Source: CAXXOK01 sp035353615
GTDB taxonomy: Bacteria; Bacillota; Clostridia; Christensenellales; Aristaeellaceae
Length of the DNA: 32,214 bases
Assembly: GCA_035353615.1 (NCBI GenBank)
Contig: DAOPZY010000032.1
Location: 1-32,214, forward strand
Direction: 5' to 3'
Both the position numbers and the translations under genes were made by a program. Under the pieces are notes generated by a model that worked only from the letters and a program-made list of their open reading frames with translations, made no database searches and had not been told where the DNA came from. This document shows, one piece after another, positions 22,918 to 31,159 of this stretch (its first letter is position 1; each line of letters starts with the position of its first letter).

Positions 22918-24255
22918 ATGGCAACCAACACCTTCCATTCGGCGCGTCTACGGGGCGTGGCTTCCATTCCGCCTGCCAAAAGCGAGGCGCACCGGGCGCT
23001 TCTGCTGGCTGCGTTGGGGCACGAACCTTGCCGTTTGCACGGCTTTCCCGCACCGCTTTGTGATGATACCCAAGCCATGATTAACGGCGTAACCGCCCTT
23101 GGCGCTTCGGTTACCGTGGAGGACGAGGTGCTGCTGGTTTCGCCCGCGCCCGTAAAAACGGCGTCCGAAACGCCTGTGGAATGCGAGGTGCATGCGTGCG
23201 CCGCCGCGCTCAGGATGCTGATTCCCGCTTTTTTAGTGCGGGGCCGCGCGGTTCGCTTCACCATGGAGGATGCTTTGTTTGCCCGTCCGCTGGACGCTTT
23301 TACCCCGTTAATGGCGCGGCTGAACGCCAGCATGGTGCGCACGCCGTCCTCCCCCACTTGCCGGGCCTCGGTGGAAATTCGCGGGGTTATGCCCGCCGGC
23401 GATTATGAAATTGACGGGTCGCTTAGCAGCCAGTTTGCCTCCGGATTGCTGATCGCGCTCTCCCACGCCGTGGACGGCAACGGCAAGCCCGCGCCCGCCA
23501 CCCTGCTGGTGAAACCCCCGATTGTCAGCCGCCCCTATCTGGATATGACGCTGTTGCAAATACAACGTTTCGGCATCGCATTTGAAGAACATGGCGGCGG
23601 TCTGTTTCAGCTTTCCCCCGCGCCGGAAAAAGGCCCCGCCGATATAGACGTCGCGCCGGACTGGTCGCAGGCGGCGGTGTTTCTTTGCGCCAACGCCATG
23701 GGCAACGGCATCATCCTTTCCAAAATGCGCGCCGCCAAACCCGGAGAAGCCGTTTTGCAGGGCGATTCACGGATTGTCAGTCTGCTAAGGGAAATGGGGC
23801 TTCGCATCCGTAATTTACGGGAAGGGCTGCTGGCCTGCTGCCCCTCCCACGCCGGGCTTTTGCCCCTTTCGGTGGATTGCTCGGATATCCCGGATCTGGC
23901 TCCGATCCTCGCGCTCACCTGCACGCAAGCCGCGGGCGAATCCGTGCTCAAGGGCGTAAGCCGCCTGCGCGTTAAGGAATGCGACCGTCTGGCCGCCACC
24001 CGGGATTTGCTCACGCGGCTGGGGGCCAAGGTGGAAATCGGGGACGGCGACGATACCCTTCGCGTGTTTGGCCCGGCTCCGTTGCAGGGCGGCTTCACCG
24101 CCGACGCGCGGGGCGATCACCGGCTGGTGATGCTGCTGGCAACCGCCGCGTTGCTTTGCGAGCAACCGATCACCGTGGTCGGCGTGGAATCCATCAACAA
24201 ATCCTGGCCCGGTTTTCTGGCCACGTATCTGGCATTGGGAGGGCAAATCACATGA
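22918..24255 (+). CDS. aroA: 3-phosphoshikimate 1-carboxyvinyltransferase (EPSP synthase)
   Basis: A 445-residue EPSP synthase, the sixth shikimate-pathway enzyme, joining shikimate-3-phosphate and PEP. Visible motifs are IPPAKSEAHRALLLAALG (substrate Lys21 and Arg26), GSLSSQFASGLLIAL, DCSDIPDLAPILAL with the catalytic Asp, and SRLRVKECDRLAATRDLLTRLG. The PEP-site loop, usually N-A-G-T-A-M-R or S-G-S-T-L-R, reads ACAAALRM (93-100), so the residue equivalent to E. coli Gly96 is Ala95 and Thr97 is Ala96. Ala at the Gly96 position is known to reduce glyphosate binding. ATG at 22918 has AGGGGG seven bases upstream. The stop overlaps the aroC start (ATGA). Confidence 0.93.
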   Translation: MATNTFHSARLRGVASIPPAKSEAHRALLLAALGHEPCRLHGFPAPLCDDTQAMINGVTALGASVTVEDEVLLVSPAPVKTASETPVECEVHACAAALRMLIPAFLVRGRAVRFTMEDALFARPLDAFTPLMARLNASMVRTPSSPTCRASVEIRGVMPAGDYEIDGSLSSQFASGLLIALSHAVDGNGKPAPATLLVKPPIVSRPYLDMTLLQIQRFGIAFEEHGGGLFQLSPAPEKGPADIDVAPDWSQAAVFLCANAMGNGIILSKMRAAKPGEAVLQGDSRIVSLLREMGLRIRNLREGLLACCPSHAGLLPLSVDCSDIPDLAPILALTCTQAAGESVLKGVSRLRVKECDRLAATRDLLTRLGAKVEIGDGDDTLRVFGPAPLQGGFTADARGDHRLVMLLATAALLCEQPITVVGVESINKSWPGFLATYLALGGQIT

Positions 24256-25367
24256 GCGGTCACATCGGGCAAGCGTTGCAGGTGCAGATTTTTGGCGAAT
24301 CCCACGGCGCGGCTGTTGGCGCAACGGTGGATGGCCTGCCCGCCGGCCTTGCAATCGATCTGCCTGCGTTGGAATTGTTTTTGCAGCGCAGGGCCGCCAA
24401 GGGCGGCGAATTGGCAACCGGCCGTATGGAGGCCGATGTGCCCCGCATTCTCTCCGGGTTGCGCCAGAGCGTTACCACCGGCCACCCGATCACGGCGATT
24501 TTCGAAAACGCGGACACGCATTCCTCCGATTACAGTTTTTTACCGGATCGCCCGCGCCCCGGGCATGCGGATTACCCCGCGATTGTGAAAAGCGCCGGGC
24601 ATGACGATCTGCGCGGCAGCGGTCACCACAGCGGTCGGCTCACGCTGGCCTACGCCTTTGCCGGCGGGCTTGCGCTGCAATATCTGACAAGCCGCGGCAT
24701 CCGCGTAGCGGCGCACGTGTTGCGCATCCGTCACGTTACCGACGCGGCGCTTGACCCGGTGGCTCCGGCTATGGACGCGCTTGAGGCATGCCGGGCGCAG
24801 GCGGTGCCCACCCTTGACGCTGCTGCCGGCGAGGCAATGCGCAACGTGATTCTGGAGGCCAAAGCGAAGCTGGATTCTGTCGGCGGTATCGTCGAGGTGG
24901 CGGCAACCGGCCTTCCGGTCGGGCTGGGCGCGCCTTTTTTTGACGGTGTGGAAGCCGTTGCCGCAGAACAATTTTTCTCCATCCCGGCCGTAAAAGGCGT
25001 AGAGTTTGGCGCGGGTTTTGCAGCCGCGCAACTGGATGGGAGCGGCTACAACGATCCCTATGCCGTTGAGGGCGGCCGCATCGTTACTGTGCGCAACAAC
25101 GCGGGCGGGCTTCTGGGCGGGCTGACCAACGGAATGCCCGTGCTGGCACGCGTCGCCTTTCGGCCAACGCCTTCCATCGGGTTGCCGCAGCAAACCGTGA
25201 GCCTTTCCGGCATGGCGCAGGCCGAGCTGGAGGTGCGGGGGCGGCATGATCCCTGCATTGTGATCCGCGCGCTCCCCGTTGTGGAAGGCGCGCTGGCTTT
25301 GGCGCTTGCCGACCTGTTGCTGCAAGCGGACGGAAACCGGACCGCGGAGGTCAACCATGCTCGCTAA
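24252..25367 (+). CDS. aroC: Chorismate synthase
   Basis: A 371-residue FMN-dependent enzyme making chorismate from EPSP, the product of the gene just before it. Motifs are FGESHGAAVGATVDGLPAG (14-32), the RRAAKGGELATGRMEAD segment, GRMEADVPRILSGL, DDLRGSGHHSGRLTLAYAFAGGLA in the clostridial form, KLDSVGGIVEV, FFSIPAVKGVEFG and NNAGGLLGGLTNGMP, all in order and at normal length. The start is the ATG overlapping the aroA stop, with GGGAGGG inside the aroA end. It overlaps the next gene by 11 bases. Confidence 0.97.
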   Translation: MSGHIGQALQVQIFGESHGAAVGATVDGLPAGLAIDLPALELFLQRRAAKGGELATGRMEADVPRILSGLRQSVTTGHPITAIFENADTHSSDYSFLPDRPRPGHADYPAIVKSAGHDDLRGSGHHSGRLTLAYAFAGGLALQYLTSRGIRVAAHVLRIRHVTDAALDPVAPAMDALEACRAQAVPTLDAAAGEAMRNVILEAKAKLDSVGGIVEVAATGLPVGLGAPFFDGVEAVAAEQFFSIPAVKGVEFGAGFAAAQLDGSGYNDPYAVEGGRIVTVRNNAGGLLGGLTNGMPVLARVAFRPTPSIGLPQQTVSLSGMAQAELEVRGRHDPCIVIRALPVVEGALALALADLLLQADGNRTAEVNHAR

Positions 25368-26730
25368 AAATCAAACCGTTCATCTGGTGTGTGAACGCCT
25401 CGGCGCGGATCTGGAAGGCGTATGCCATCACGAGGGGCAGGCGGTGTTTGTGCCGGGGGCGCTTCCGGGCGAGCATTTTGACGCTCATATTTTGCAGGTG
25501 CGCCCTAACTATGCCTTTGCGAAAATCGCCCGCCTTGTACAGCCGTCGCCGGATCGCCGAGAACCTTTTTGTCCCGTTTATGTGCAGTGCGGCGGTTGCA
25601 GCGGGCAACACATGAGCTATGCCGCGACGCTTGAAGCCAAACGGCAGCAGGTTGTGGATTGCCTCACCCGCATCGGCGGGTTGTCGCTTACGCCCGAAGA
25701 TGTGCCGCCGGTTCTCGGCGCGGGGGATCCGACCCATTACCGTAACAAAACCAGCTTGCCCGTCGGAGGCAGCGTTGGTCATCCGCTGTTGGGTTTTTAC
25801 AAACGCCGCAGCCACGAAATTGTCGCCATATCGGATTGCCCCGTCGCCATGGGCAGCGTTCCCAATGTGCTCACAGCCGTGCGCGAATGGATGGTCAAGG
25901 CCGCCGTACCCCCGTATCAGGAGGTAAGCGGTCAGGGCCTTTTACGGCATGTGGTGATCCGTACAGTGCGCGGCGGCGATGTGCTGGTATTGCTGGTAGC
26001 CACCTCGGAAAAGCTCCCTACCGTTGATCGGTTGGTTGAACATCTCAAGGCTCAGGTTCCGGGTTTTGCAGCGCTGCATGTGAGCGAAAACCGCATGCGC
26101 AACAACGTGATTCTCGGCTCCACCTGCCGCAAGCTGTACGGGGCAGACGCCATTCTGGAAACCCTTCTGGGTTTAACGTTTGAAATTTCACCGCTTTCCT
26201 TTTTTCAGGTTAACCCGGCGCAAACAGAGCGGTTGTACCAGCAGGCCATAGATTTTGCCGCGCTTGGCCCGGAGGATACCGTTGTGGACGCTTACGCCGG
26301 CGCGGGCACCATATCGCTTTGCATGGCGAAGCGGTGTAAGCGGGTGATCGGGCTGGAAATTGTGCCTCAGGCGGTGGAAAGCGCCCAACGGAACGCAGTG
26401 CGTAACGGGGTGGCCAACGCGGAGTTTTTGGTTGATTCTGTGGAGGATCGCCTGCCAAAGCTGGTCAGCATGGGTCTCCGGCCGGATGTGATCATGCTGG
26501 ACCCTCCCCGGAAAGGCGTGGAACCTCAGGTGATCGAAGCCATTCTCACGGCCGCGCCCCGCAGGGTGGTCTATGTCAGTTGCCATGTTCCCACACAGGC
26601 GCGCGACGTCGCGCTGTTGGTTCAAGGCGGTTACCGCTTTGCGGGCTGCCAGCCGGTTGATCTGTTCTGTTATGCCAGCGGCGTTGAAAACGTGTTGGTG
26701 CTGGAACGGGAGCCCGCCGCGAACCGCTGA
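25357..26730 (+). CDS. 23S rRNA (uracil-C5)-methyltransferase, RumA/RlmCD family
   Basis: A 457-residue SAM-dependent enzyme that methylates C5 of uridine in 23S rRNA (or tRNA, in TrmA relatives). A short TRAM-like N-terminal part is followed by the cysteines of an iron-sulfur site (C72, C78, C81 in FCPVYVQCGGC, plus a later Cys in SDCPVA). The methyltransferase domain has ISPLSFFQVNPAQTERLY, DAYAGAGTISLCMA, DPPRKGVEP and the catalytic Cys loop VSCHVPTQARDVALL. The usual form of that loop is SCNPxTLARD, so His-Val replaces Asn-Pro. The start ATG at 25357 has GGAGG six bases upstream inside aroC. Cotranscription with aroA-aroC is likely from the overlaps. Confidence 0.93.
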   Translation: MLAKNQTVHLVCERLGADLEGVCHHEGQAVFVPGALPGEHFDAHILQVRPNYAFAKIARLVQPSPDRREPFCPVYVQCGGCSGQHMSYAATLEAKRQQVVDCLTRIGGLSLTPEDVPPVLGAGDPTHYRNKTSLPVGGSVGHPLLGFYKRRSHEIVAISDCPVAMGSVPNVLTAVREWMVKAAVPPYQEVSGQGLLRHVVIRTVRGGDVLVLLVATSEKLPTVDRLVEHLKAQVPGFAALHVSENRMRNNVILGSTCRKLYGADAILETLLGLTFEISPLSFFQVNPAQTERLYQQAIDFAALGPEDTVVDAYAGAGTISLCMAKRCKRVIGLEIVPQAVESAQRNAVRNGVANAEFLVDSVEDRLPKLVSMGLRPDVIMLDPPRKGVEPQVIEAILTAAPRRVVYVSCHVPTQARDVALLVQGGYRFAGCQPVDLFCYASGVENVLVLEREPAANR

Positions 26731-26741
26731 ATCTGAACCGG

Positions 26742-26766
26742 TTTTGATCCTTTGTTGCTATCAAAA
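26742..26766 (+). other. Small inverted repeat after the methyltransferase gene
   Basis: TTTTGAT-N11-ATCAAAA, a 7-bp AT-rich stem starting 12 bases after the stop codon. It is too weak to be a terminator by itself but may mark the 3' end. Confidence 0.35.
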
Positions 26767-26783
26767 AGGCCTATCATGACAAA

Positions 26784-27010
26784 ACTGTGGGCTGGCAAAG
26801 AAGCCTGAGGATTGCGTACCTCAAAACCCAAGCCGCCGCAAAGCGGGGTCAGGGATGAAGCCCCCGCTGGGTGCAGAGGCGAGGCTTATGCCAAAGCGAG
26901 GGGTAGAATCCCACGGGCTTGCGCCGCAGCCAGTAAGTCAAAGTGAGCGAACCGCCCGAATGGCTATCAGGCGAACGGCTCAGGGGTCGGGATCAGTTCA
27001 AGCCCATCAA
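26784..27010 (+). ncRNA. Candidate structured RNA, class unassigned (possibly OMEGA/HEARO-like)
   Basis: A long-range helix, ACT-GGCTG (26784-26794, with a 3-base bulge) with CAGCC-AGT (26927-26934), closes a multi-branched domain. Inside are TGAGG-N8-CCTCA (26806-26823), ACCC-AGC/GCT-GGGT (26826-26833 with 26866-26872), GGC-TTAT-GCC (26883-26892), GGG-TAGAAT-CCC (26901-26912), and a possible CCGC-N6-GCGG hairpin (26833-26846) that shares one base with the second helix. A second domain, TGAGC/GCTCA (26944-26948 with 26978-26982), encloses CGCC/GGCG. Unpaired segments are A-rich on this strand, and a terminator follows at 27017. No downstream gene is on the same strand, so it is not a cis-regulatory leader. 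The GGTAGAATCCC hairpin and the GGTCGGGATCAGTTCAA end resemble guide-RNA scaffolds of IscB/TnpB elements as I remember them; no such nuclease gene is present. The fold is well supported; the identity is a guess. Confidence 0.5.
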
Positions 27011-27016
27011 AGAATA

Positions 27017-27059
27017 ACCAACGGGGTTTGTCGGGTGATACCGGCAGCCCCGTTGGTTT
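27017..27059 (+). terminator. Terminator, possibly bidirectional
   Basis: An 11-bp stem, AACCAACGGGG/CCCCGTTGGTT (27017-27027 with 27049-27059), with a smaller CGG/CCG inside, is followed by TCTTTATC on the plus strand and by ATTCTTTG on the minus strand. It lies between the convergent methyltransferase and pilT genes and directly follows the structured-RNA candidate. Confidence 0.85.
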
Positions 27060-27249
27060 CTTTATCCCTGGCATTTTCATCTGGCTGCGCGAAACAAAAC
27101 CACGGCGGGATTGCCTTGCGCGGATGTAATCGAACAGCCGTTTTCTGCCGGCAAGCCGACGCGAATGTCCTCGCCAGCCTGAACGGCAGCCACCTTCTCA
27201 AACAACCGCGCGCAAGCCCGCATACCTCATGAAGGCCATGCCTGTTCCC

Positions 27250-28320
27250 TTACAGCCGTTTGGCCAGCAAATCCGGATTGATGGCATACATCAGCGCGTT
27301 TTCCCGGCTGATGCGCTTTGCGCGGTACAAGCGTAGAATATCGTTATCCATCGAGATCATCCCCTCCGAGGAACCGGCGTAGATCACGTTGTCCATCTGC
27401 TGCACCTTATTTTCCCGGATCATGTTCGCAACGGCGCTGTTAACCAGCATCACCTCAAACGCGGGCACGATGCCGCCGTCCAGCGTTGGAATCAGCTGCT
27501 GGCTCACCACCGCCTGAAGCACCATCGACAGTTGGATTCGCACCTGCTGTTGCTGGGAGGCGGGAAACACGTCAATAATGCGGTCAATGGTTTTGCTGGC
27601 CCCCAGCGTATGCAGCGTGGAAAGCAGCAGGTGACCGGTTTCGGCGGCGGTCAGCGCCGTTTGGATGGTTTCAAAATCGCGCATTTCTCCCAGCAAAATC
27701 ACATCCGGCGCCTGCCGCAGGGAAGCGCGCAACGCGTGCGAAAAATCGCACGTATCGTTGGCGATTTCCCGCTGCGTAACCAGGCAGCGCTTATGCGGGT
27801 GAATATACTCAATCGGGTCCTCCAGCGTGATGATGTGCCCGCTCCGGTTTTGGTTGATCTGATCGATAATGCAGGCAAGCGTGGTGGTTTTTCCGCTGCC
27901 GGCGGGGCCGGTCACCAGCGCCATACCGCGTTTGCGAGCGCTCAGGTTCAGCACCGCATCCGGTATGTGCAGCGCCTTCGCGTCCGGCAGGGCAAAGGGA
28001 ACCACCCGTAAAACCGCCGCAAGCGTGCCGCGCTGGCGGAAGGCGTTACAGCGAAAACGGCCCAAGCTGGCCAGTCCGAAGGAAAAATCATCGTCGCCAT
28101 CCCGGGTCAGGCGTTCCATGGAGCGGCTGTCCGCCTTGCAGTAGATTTGCCGGATCAGGTCCTCGCACTCCGCGAGCTTCAATTTGTTTTCGGACAAAGC
28201 TTCCAGTTGATCGTTCACCTTCGCCATCACCTTGGCTCCGGGCACAATATAAACATCCGAACCTTTTCGTTCCAGTATCAGGCGCAGAAAATCTTCCAGC
28301 GCAAGCGATGTTTCGTCCAT
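27250..28320 (-). CDS. pilT: PilT-type pilus retraction ATPase
   Basis: A 356-residue hexameric secretion ATPase. Walker A is GPAGSGKT (138-145), the Asp box is ITLEDPIEYIH (164-174), Walker B is DVILLGEMRD (206-215) and the His box is GHLLLSTLHT (229-238). The QAPDVILLGEMRDFETIQTALTAAETGH block is the PilT form, not the longer PilB/GspE form, and the zinc-binding Cys pairs of extension ATPases are missing. PilT depolymerises type IV pili, driving twitching or DNA uptake. ATG at 28320 has AGGTG close upstream. It is the last gene of the pilus operon, 46 bases after a pilin-like gene. Confidence 0.95.
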   Translation of the reverse strand: MDETSLALEDFLRLILERKGSDVYIVPGAKVMAKVNDQLEALSENKLKLAECEDLIRQIYCKADSRSMERLTRDGDDDFSFGLASLGRFRCNAFRQRGTLAAVLRVVPFALPDAKALHIPDAVLNLSARKRGMALVTGPAGSGKTTTLACIIDQINQNRSGHIITLEDPIEYIHPHKRCLVTQREIANDTCDFSHALRASLRQAPDVILLGEMRDFETIQTALTAAETGHLLLSTLHTLGASKTIDRIIDVFPASQQQQVRIQLSMVLQAVVSQQLIPTLDGGIVPAFEVMLVNSAVANMIRENKVQQMDNVIYAGSSEGMISMDNDILRLYRAKRISRENALMYAINPDLLAKRL

Positions 28321-28366
28321 CCAATCACCTATCCTGCTTTTGATATTGCGACCCAGCTCGCCCGCA

Positions 28367-28828
28367 TTACGGCATAGCTACCGGGAGCGGTTGCGACTGT
28401 GTAACGGTTTGGTTGGTCAGTTCGTGTCGGGTTACCGTAAACCGGGGCGCGTTTTGGGGCGTCAGCTCCCCTTGGACAATTAACGAACGTTCCGCGCCCG
28501 CGTCAACGGAAAATGAAAAGACCCCTTCGGCGGAAACCGTGACCGCTTCAAGCCCATGCGCGGCAAACAGATCCGTCCATTCCTGCGCGGTCAGGTTTTG
28601 CGCCTCGCGTTCCGCCATCAGCGAATCCATCATGGACAGCGTGCGCTGCGCCTGCGCCGCCGCCTGATAATAGGCAAGCGTCATATTCAAGTTCCGCTGG
28701 GAAAGCGCGGCGTTGTTTTTCGCGCTGCTCAGCGAAAGCAGGCTCAGCGCCGCAAGCGCCAGCACCACCAAAACCATCAGGATGGAGCTTGCCCCTACGC
28801 CGACGCGGTATTCTTGTTTCCGCTTCAC
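28367..28828 (-). CDS. Pilus-operon membrane protein (minor pilin-like)
   Basis: A 153-residue protein with one N-terminal membrane helix (about residues 14-36, GASSILMVLVVLALAALSLLS) followed by a long amphipathic helix (AKNNAALSQRNLNMTLAYYQAAAQAQRTL) and a small beta-rich domain. This is the outline of a minor pilin, PilX-like or ComG-like, but no clear prepilin peptidase site with Glu at +5 is present. The GTG start overlaps the stop of the preceding gene (GTGA). Its place in the operon supports a pilus role. Confidence 0.75.
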   Translation of the reverse strand: MKRKQEYRVGVGASSILMVLVVLALAALSLLSLSSAKNNAALSQRNLNMTLAYYQAAAQAQRTLSMMDSLMAEREAQNLTAQEWTDLFAAHGLEAVTVSAEGVFSFSVDAGAERSLIVQGELTPQNAPRFTVTRHELTNQTVTQSQPLPVAMP

Positions 28829-29223
28829 TGCGCGCTCACCTCCCGGTAACGGACTGCCGGCAGCGCAAACAGCTCCGTCATATCTCGAAAAGCCTTTACG
28901 GTAACGGTTGTAAGCACGCCGGTTGTTTGGGTAAAATGCGTTATTTCAGCGGTGATCCGGTACCCATCTTCACTTTCAGCCTGGAATAGGCCGTCGGTCG
29001 CCGTAAAGCCAAGCGATGCAAGCGTTTCCTCGGCGTTATCGCTCACAGCAAGCGTTTCGGCGGTATCCTCGGCGCGCAGCAGGGCCAGATTGGTAATCCC
29101 CGCCTCCCGGTTCAGCTGTTGCGCCTTCACAAACGCCTGCAGCACAATCACCTGCGACAGCGTGAAAAACAGGATCACAATCAACAGTTCCACAAGCAGA
29201 ATGTTGCCTTTTTCATGCCGCAT
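28825..29223 (-). CDS. Prepilin-like protein
   Basis: A 132-residue protein with a short basic leader (MRHEKG) followed by NILLVELLIVILFFTLSQVIVLQAFVKAQQLN, close to the type IV prepilin pattern G-x4-E with a hydrophobic helix, though the Glu falls at +6 instead of +5. A beta-rich C-terminal domain follows. ATG at 29223 has GGAGG 11 bases upstream. It is probably a minor pilin or pseudopilin. The spacing to the previous gene is three bases. Confidence 0.78.
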   Translation of the reverse strand: MRHEKGNILLVELLIVILFFTLSQVIVLQAFVKAQQLNREAGITNLALLRAEDTAETLAVSDNAEETLASLGFTATDGLFQAESEDGYRITAEITHFTQTTGVLTTVTVKAFRDMTELFALPAVRYREVSAQ

Positions 29224-29226
29224 GGC

Positions 29227-29730
29227 TCACGTCGCCTCCTTTGCTTCACCGGCGCGTAACGCCATGCGAAGGGTGCGGCTCTCGCCGTCCGGCATCACAA
29301 CGGTTGCCTGAATCAGGCTTGGGGACAGGATGGAAAATGAAAGGGAGTCCGCGATTGTCAGGCGTTGGCCATCCTCCGGATCAAAGGGTTCCGTGTCCAG
29401 GGCAAAACGCTCCCAAATAGCGCCCTGATACGCGTAAATCGAGGTTTCATAGCGTTCCCCGTCGATGGTTTCGTAAAGGCACAGGGCCTGCAAGCCGCCG
29501 CGTTCCGCCAGCTGAACATGGTCCCGCGCGTCAAAGGCGCGGATTTTGTTGCACAGGTAGCTAAGCGATATTTGCAAATCGCTGTTTTGCGCGGCGGAAT
29601 CGGTCACTTTTCGGTAAACGCGCGAGCCGATCAGCGTGAGCGAAACCGACGAGATGGCGAACAGACCGATCAGCAGAAGGATAAACGCGTTTTGCATGCT
29701 GTGCGTTAAAACGGACTGTCTGTTTTTCAT
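29227..29730 (-). CDS. DUF4860-like pilus-operon protein
   Basis: A 167-residue protein with an N-terminal membrane helix (about 14-35, NAFILLLIGLFAISSVSLTLIG) and a beta-rich extracytoplasmic domain containing ISLSYLCNKIRAFD and ALCLYETIDGERYETSIYAY. The pattern, with YLxxKIRxxD followed by LxLxETIDGxxYxTxIY, is typical of DUF4860 proteins found in clostridial pilus operons. ATG at 29730 has GGAG nine bases upstream. Its exact role is unknown. Confidence 0.8.
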   Translation of the reverse strand: MKNRQSVLTHSMQNAFILLLIGLFAISSVSLTLIGSRVYRKVTDSAAQNSDLQISLSYLCNKIRAFDARDHVQLAERGGLQALCLYETIDGERYETSIYAYQGAIWERFALDTEPFDPEDGQRLTIADSLSFSILSPSLIQATVVMPDGESRTLRMALRAGEAKEAT

Positions 29731-29736
29731 GCGGCA

Positions 29737-30045
29737 TCACTCCTTGGTTAAAACAGCGAGGTCCGGCAGCAGATTATCCGCAAAGGAATCTATGGTCACG
29801 ATAAACCTTTGCTGATCGTACGCAAGGCCGTAGTTCGCTTCCAAATAGGCTACGTCCGTCGGGTAGCGCCCCTCAACGGCATAGCAGGTTACGGTGGCGC
29901 GCAAAACAGCGGCTTTCAGGCTCGCCGCCCGCTCGGCCGAACCGCGCGTGTCAATTTGACGAATGCCCGTCAGGAGCACTGCCAACAGCAGGATAAAGAC
30001 GGCAACCGTTACGGCTACGCCACGAAACAGCAAACGGTCCCTCAT
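29737..30045 (-). CDS. Small pilin-like membrane protein
   Basis: A 102-residue protein with one membrane helix (about 9-30, AVTVAVFILLLAVLLTGI) followed by the segment ERAASLKAAVLRATVTCYAVEGRYPTDVAYLEANYGL. The motif CYAxEGxYPxxxxYLExxYGL is also found in pilin-like or secretion-linked proteins where a helix leads into a C-terminal domain. ATG at 30045 is chosen because GGAGG lies six bases upstream; the longer reading would overlap the GspF gene. It is probably a minor pilin. Confidence 0.78.
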   Translation of the reverse strand: MRDRLLFRGVAVTVAVFILLLAVLLTGIRQIDTRGSAERAASLKAAVLRATVTCYAVEGRYPTDVAYLEANYGLAYDQQRFIVTIDSFADNLLPDLAVLTKE

Positions 30046-30077
30046 GGTCAGCCTCCTTTGCGCATATCTCGCCGCGC

Positions 30078-31139
30078 TCACACCATGCCGCCCATCAGCG
30101 ACAGGAGCGGCAACATCACCGCCAGCAGAATCGCGCCGATAATGACCGACATCAGCGCCACCAGCGAAGGTTCAATCATCGATACCGTGCGGGTAATGGT
30201 ATCGTCCACCTTATCCTCGTAGATTTCCGCCAGTTTTCTCATCACCTGATCGGTCTGCCCAGCCTGAAACCCCACCCGGATCATCCGGCTGTGAAGCGTT
30301 TCAAACATTTCCAGTTTATCCACCGCGTCCGGGAAGGACAGCCCGCATTCCATGGACGCGCGGCAAGCATCCACCCGTTTCGCCACATCCTCATCGCTGA
30401 TTACGCCGCTGATCAGCGATAAGCTTTCATCCAGCGGGAAACCGCTGCGCAGCATCATCGCCATCACGGAGGCAAAGCGACCAGCGCTGATTTGATTGAT
30501 CAACTTACGCAACGGGCGAAACCAGTGAAAAACAAACGTTTTCGCACGCCCGCTCGCGTCCAGCCGCACCAGCGCCATCACCAGCAGCAATAGCGCAATC
30601 ACCGCCGCAACCGCGATCAGCACGCCTTTACCAACGTCAACGCCAGCGCTTACCCATGGGTTGTTCGCCGTTTCAATGCCCATGCTGCGGTACACATCCT
30701 CAAAAATGGGCAATACCTGCGTAATCAGGATGGTGATCAGCACCGCCATCATCCCAACCAGAATCAGCGGATAGGTGACCGCGTTCACAATCGCGCGTCG
30801 CATTTTAGCTTCGCGCTGGTAATACAGCGACAGACCGGTCATCACGGTATCCAGTTCCCCCGTGCGTTCGCCGATGCGCGCCATTTCTGCCATATACTTG
30901 GGGAAAATGCCGGCCTCCACAAGCCCCAGGTAGAGCGAGCCGCTGGAAAGCACCGCCTGGTTCATAGCCTCAAACCGTTGGGCAAAGCGTGTTTGCCGGT
31001 AGTTGTCGCAAAGCGCCTCCACCCCGTCGTGCAAGGGCAGGCCGGAACGGAGGATCAGCGAAATCTGTTCGCATAGGATGGATAGTTCTTCGGCATCCAA
31101 ACGCACTTTACGGGGCGTCGCCGTGTTTGTGACGGCCAT
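30078..31139 (-). CDS. Type IV pilus/type II secretion inner-membrane protein (PilC/GspF)
   Basis: A 353-residue platform protein with two T2SSF domains. The first (about 20-145) has the motif LxxGLPLxxGVEAL; a membrane helix pair follows (about 118-142 and 170-192). The second domain (about 220-345) has FASVMAMMLRSGFPLDESLSLIS, GFQAGQTDQVMRKLAEIYEDKVDDTI and the final membrane helix IEPSLVALMSVIIGAILLAVMLPLLSLMGG. It anchors the assembly ATPase and pilin polymer at the membrane. ATG at 31139 has GGAGG seven bases upstream. Gene order and spacing place it second in the operon. Confidence 0.93.
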   Translation of the reverse strand: MAVTNTATPRKVRLDAEELSILCEQISLILRSGLPLHDGVEALCDNYRQTRFAQRFEAMNQAVLSSGSLYLGLVEAGIFPKYMAEMARIGERTGELDTVMTGLSLYYQREAKMRRAIVNAVTYPLILVGMMAVLITILITQVLPIFEDVYRSMGIETANNPWVSAGVDVGKGVLIAVAAVIALLLLVMALVRLDASGRAKTFVFHWFRPLRKLINQISAGRFASVMAMMLRSGFPLDESLSLISGVISDEDVAKRVDACRASMECGLSFPDAVDKLEMFETLHSRMIRVGFQAGQTDQVMRKLAEIYEDKVDDTITRTVSMIEPSLVALMSVIIGAILLAVMLPLLSLMGGMV

Positions 31140-31159
31140 GGGAGTCCCTCCTTATGGGT

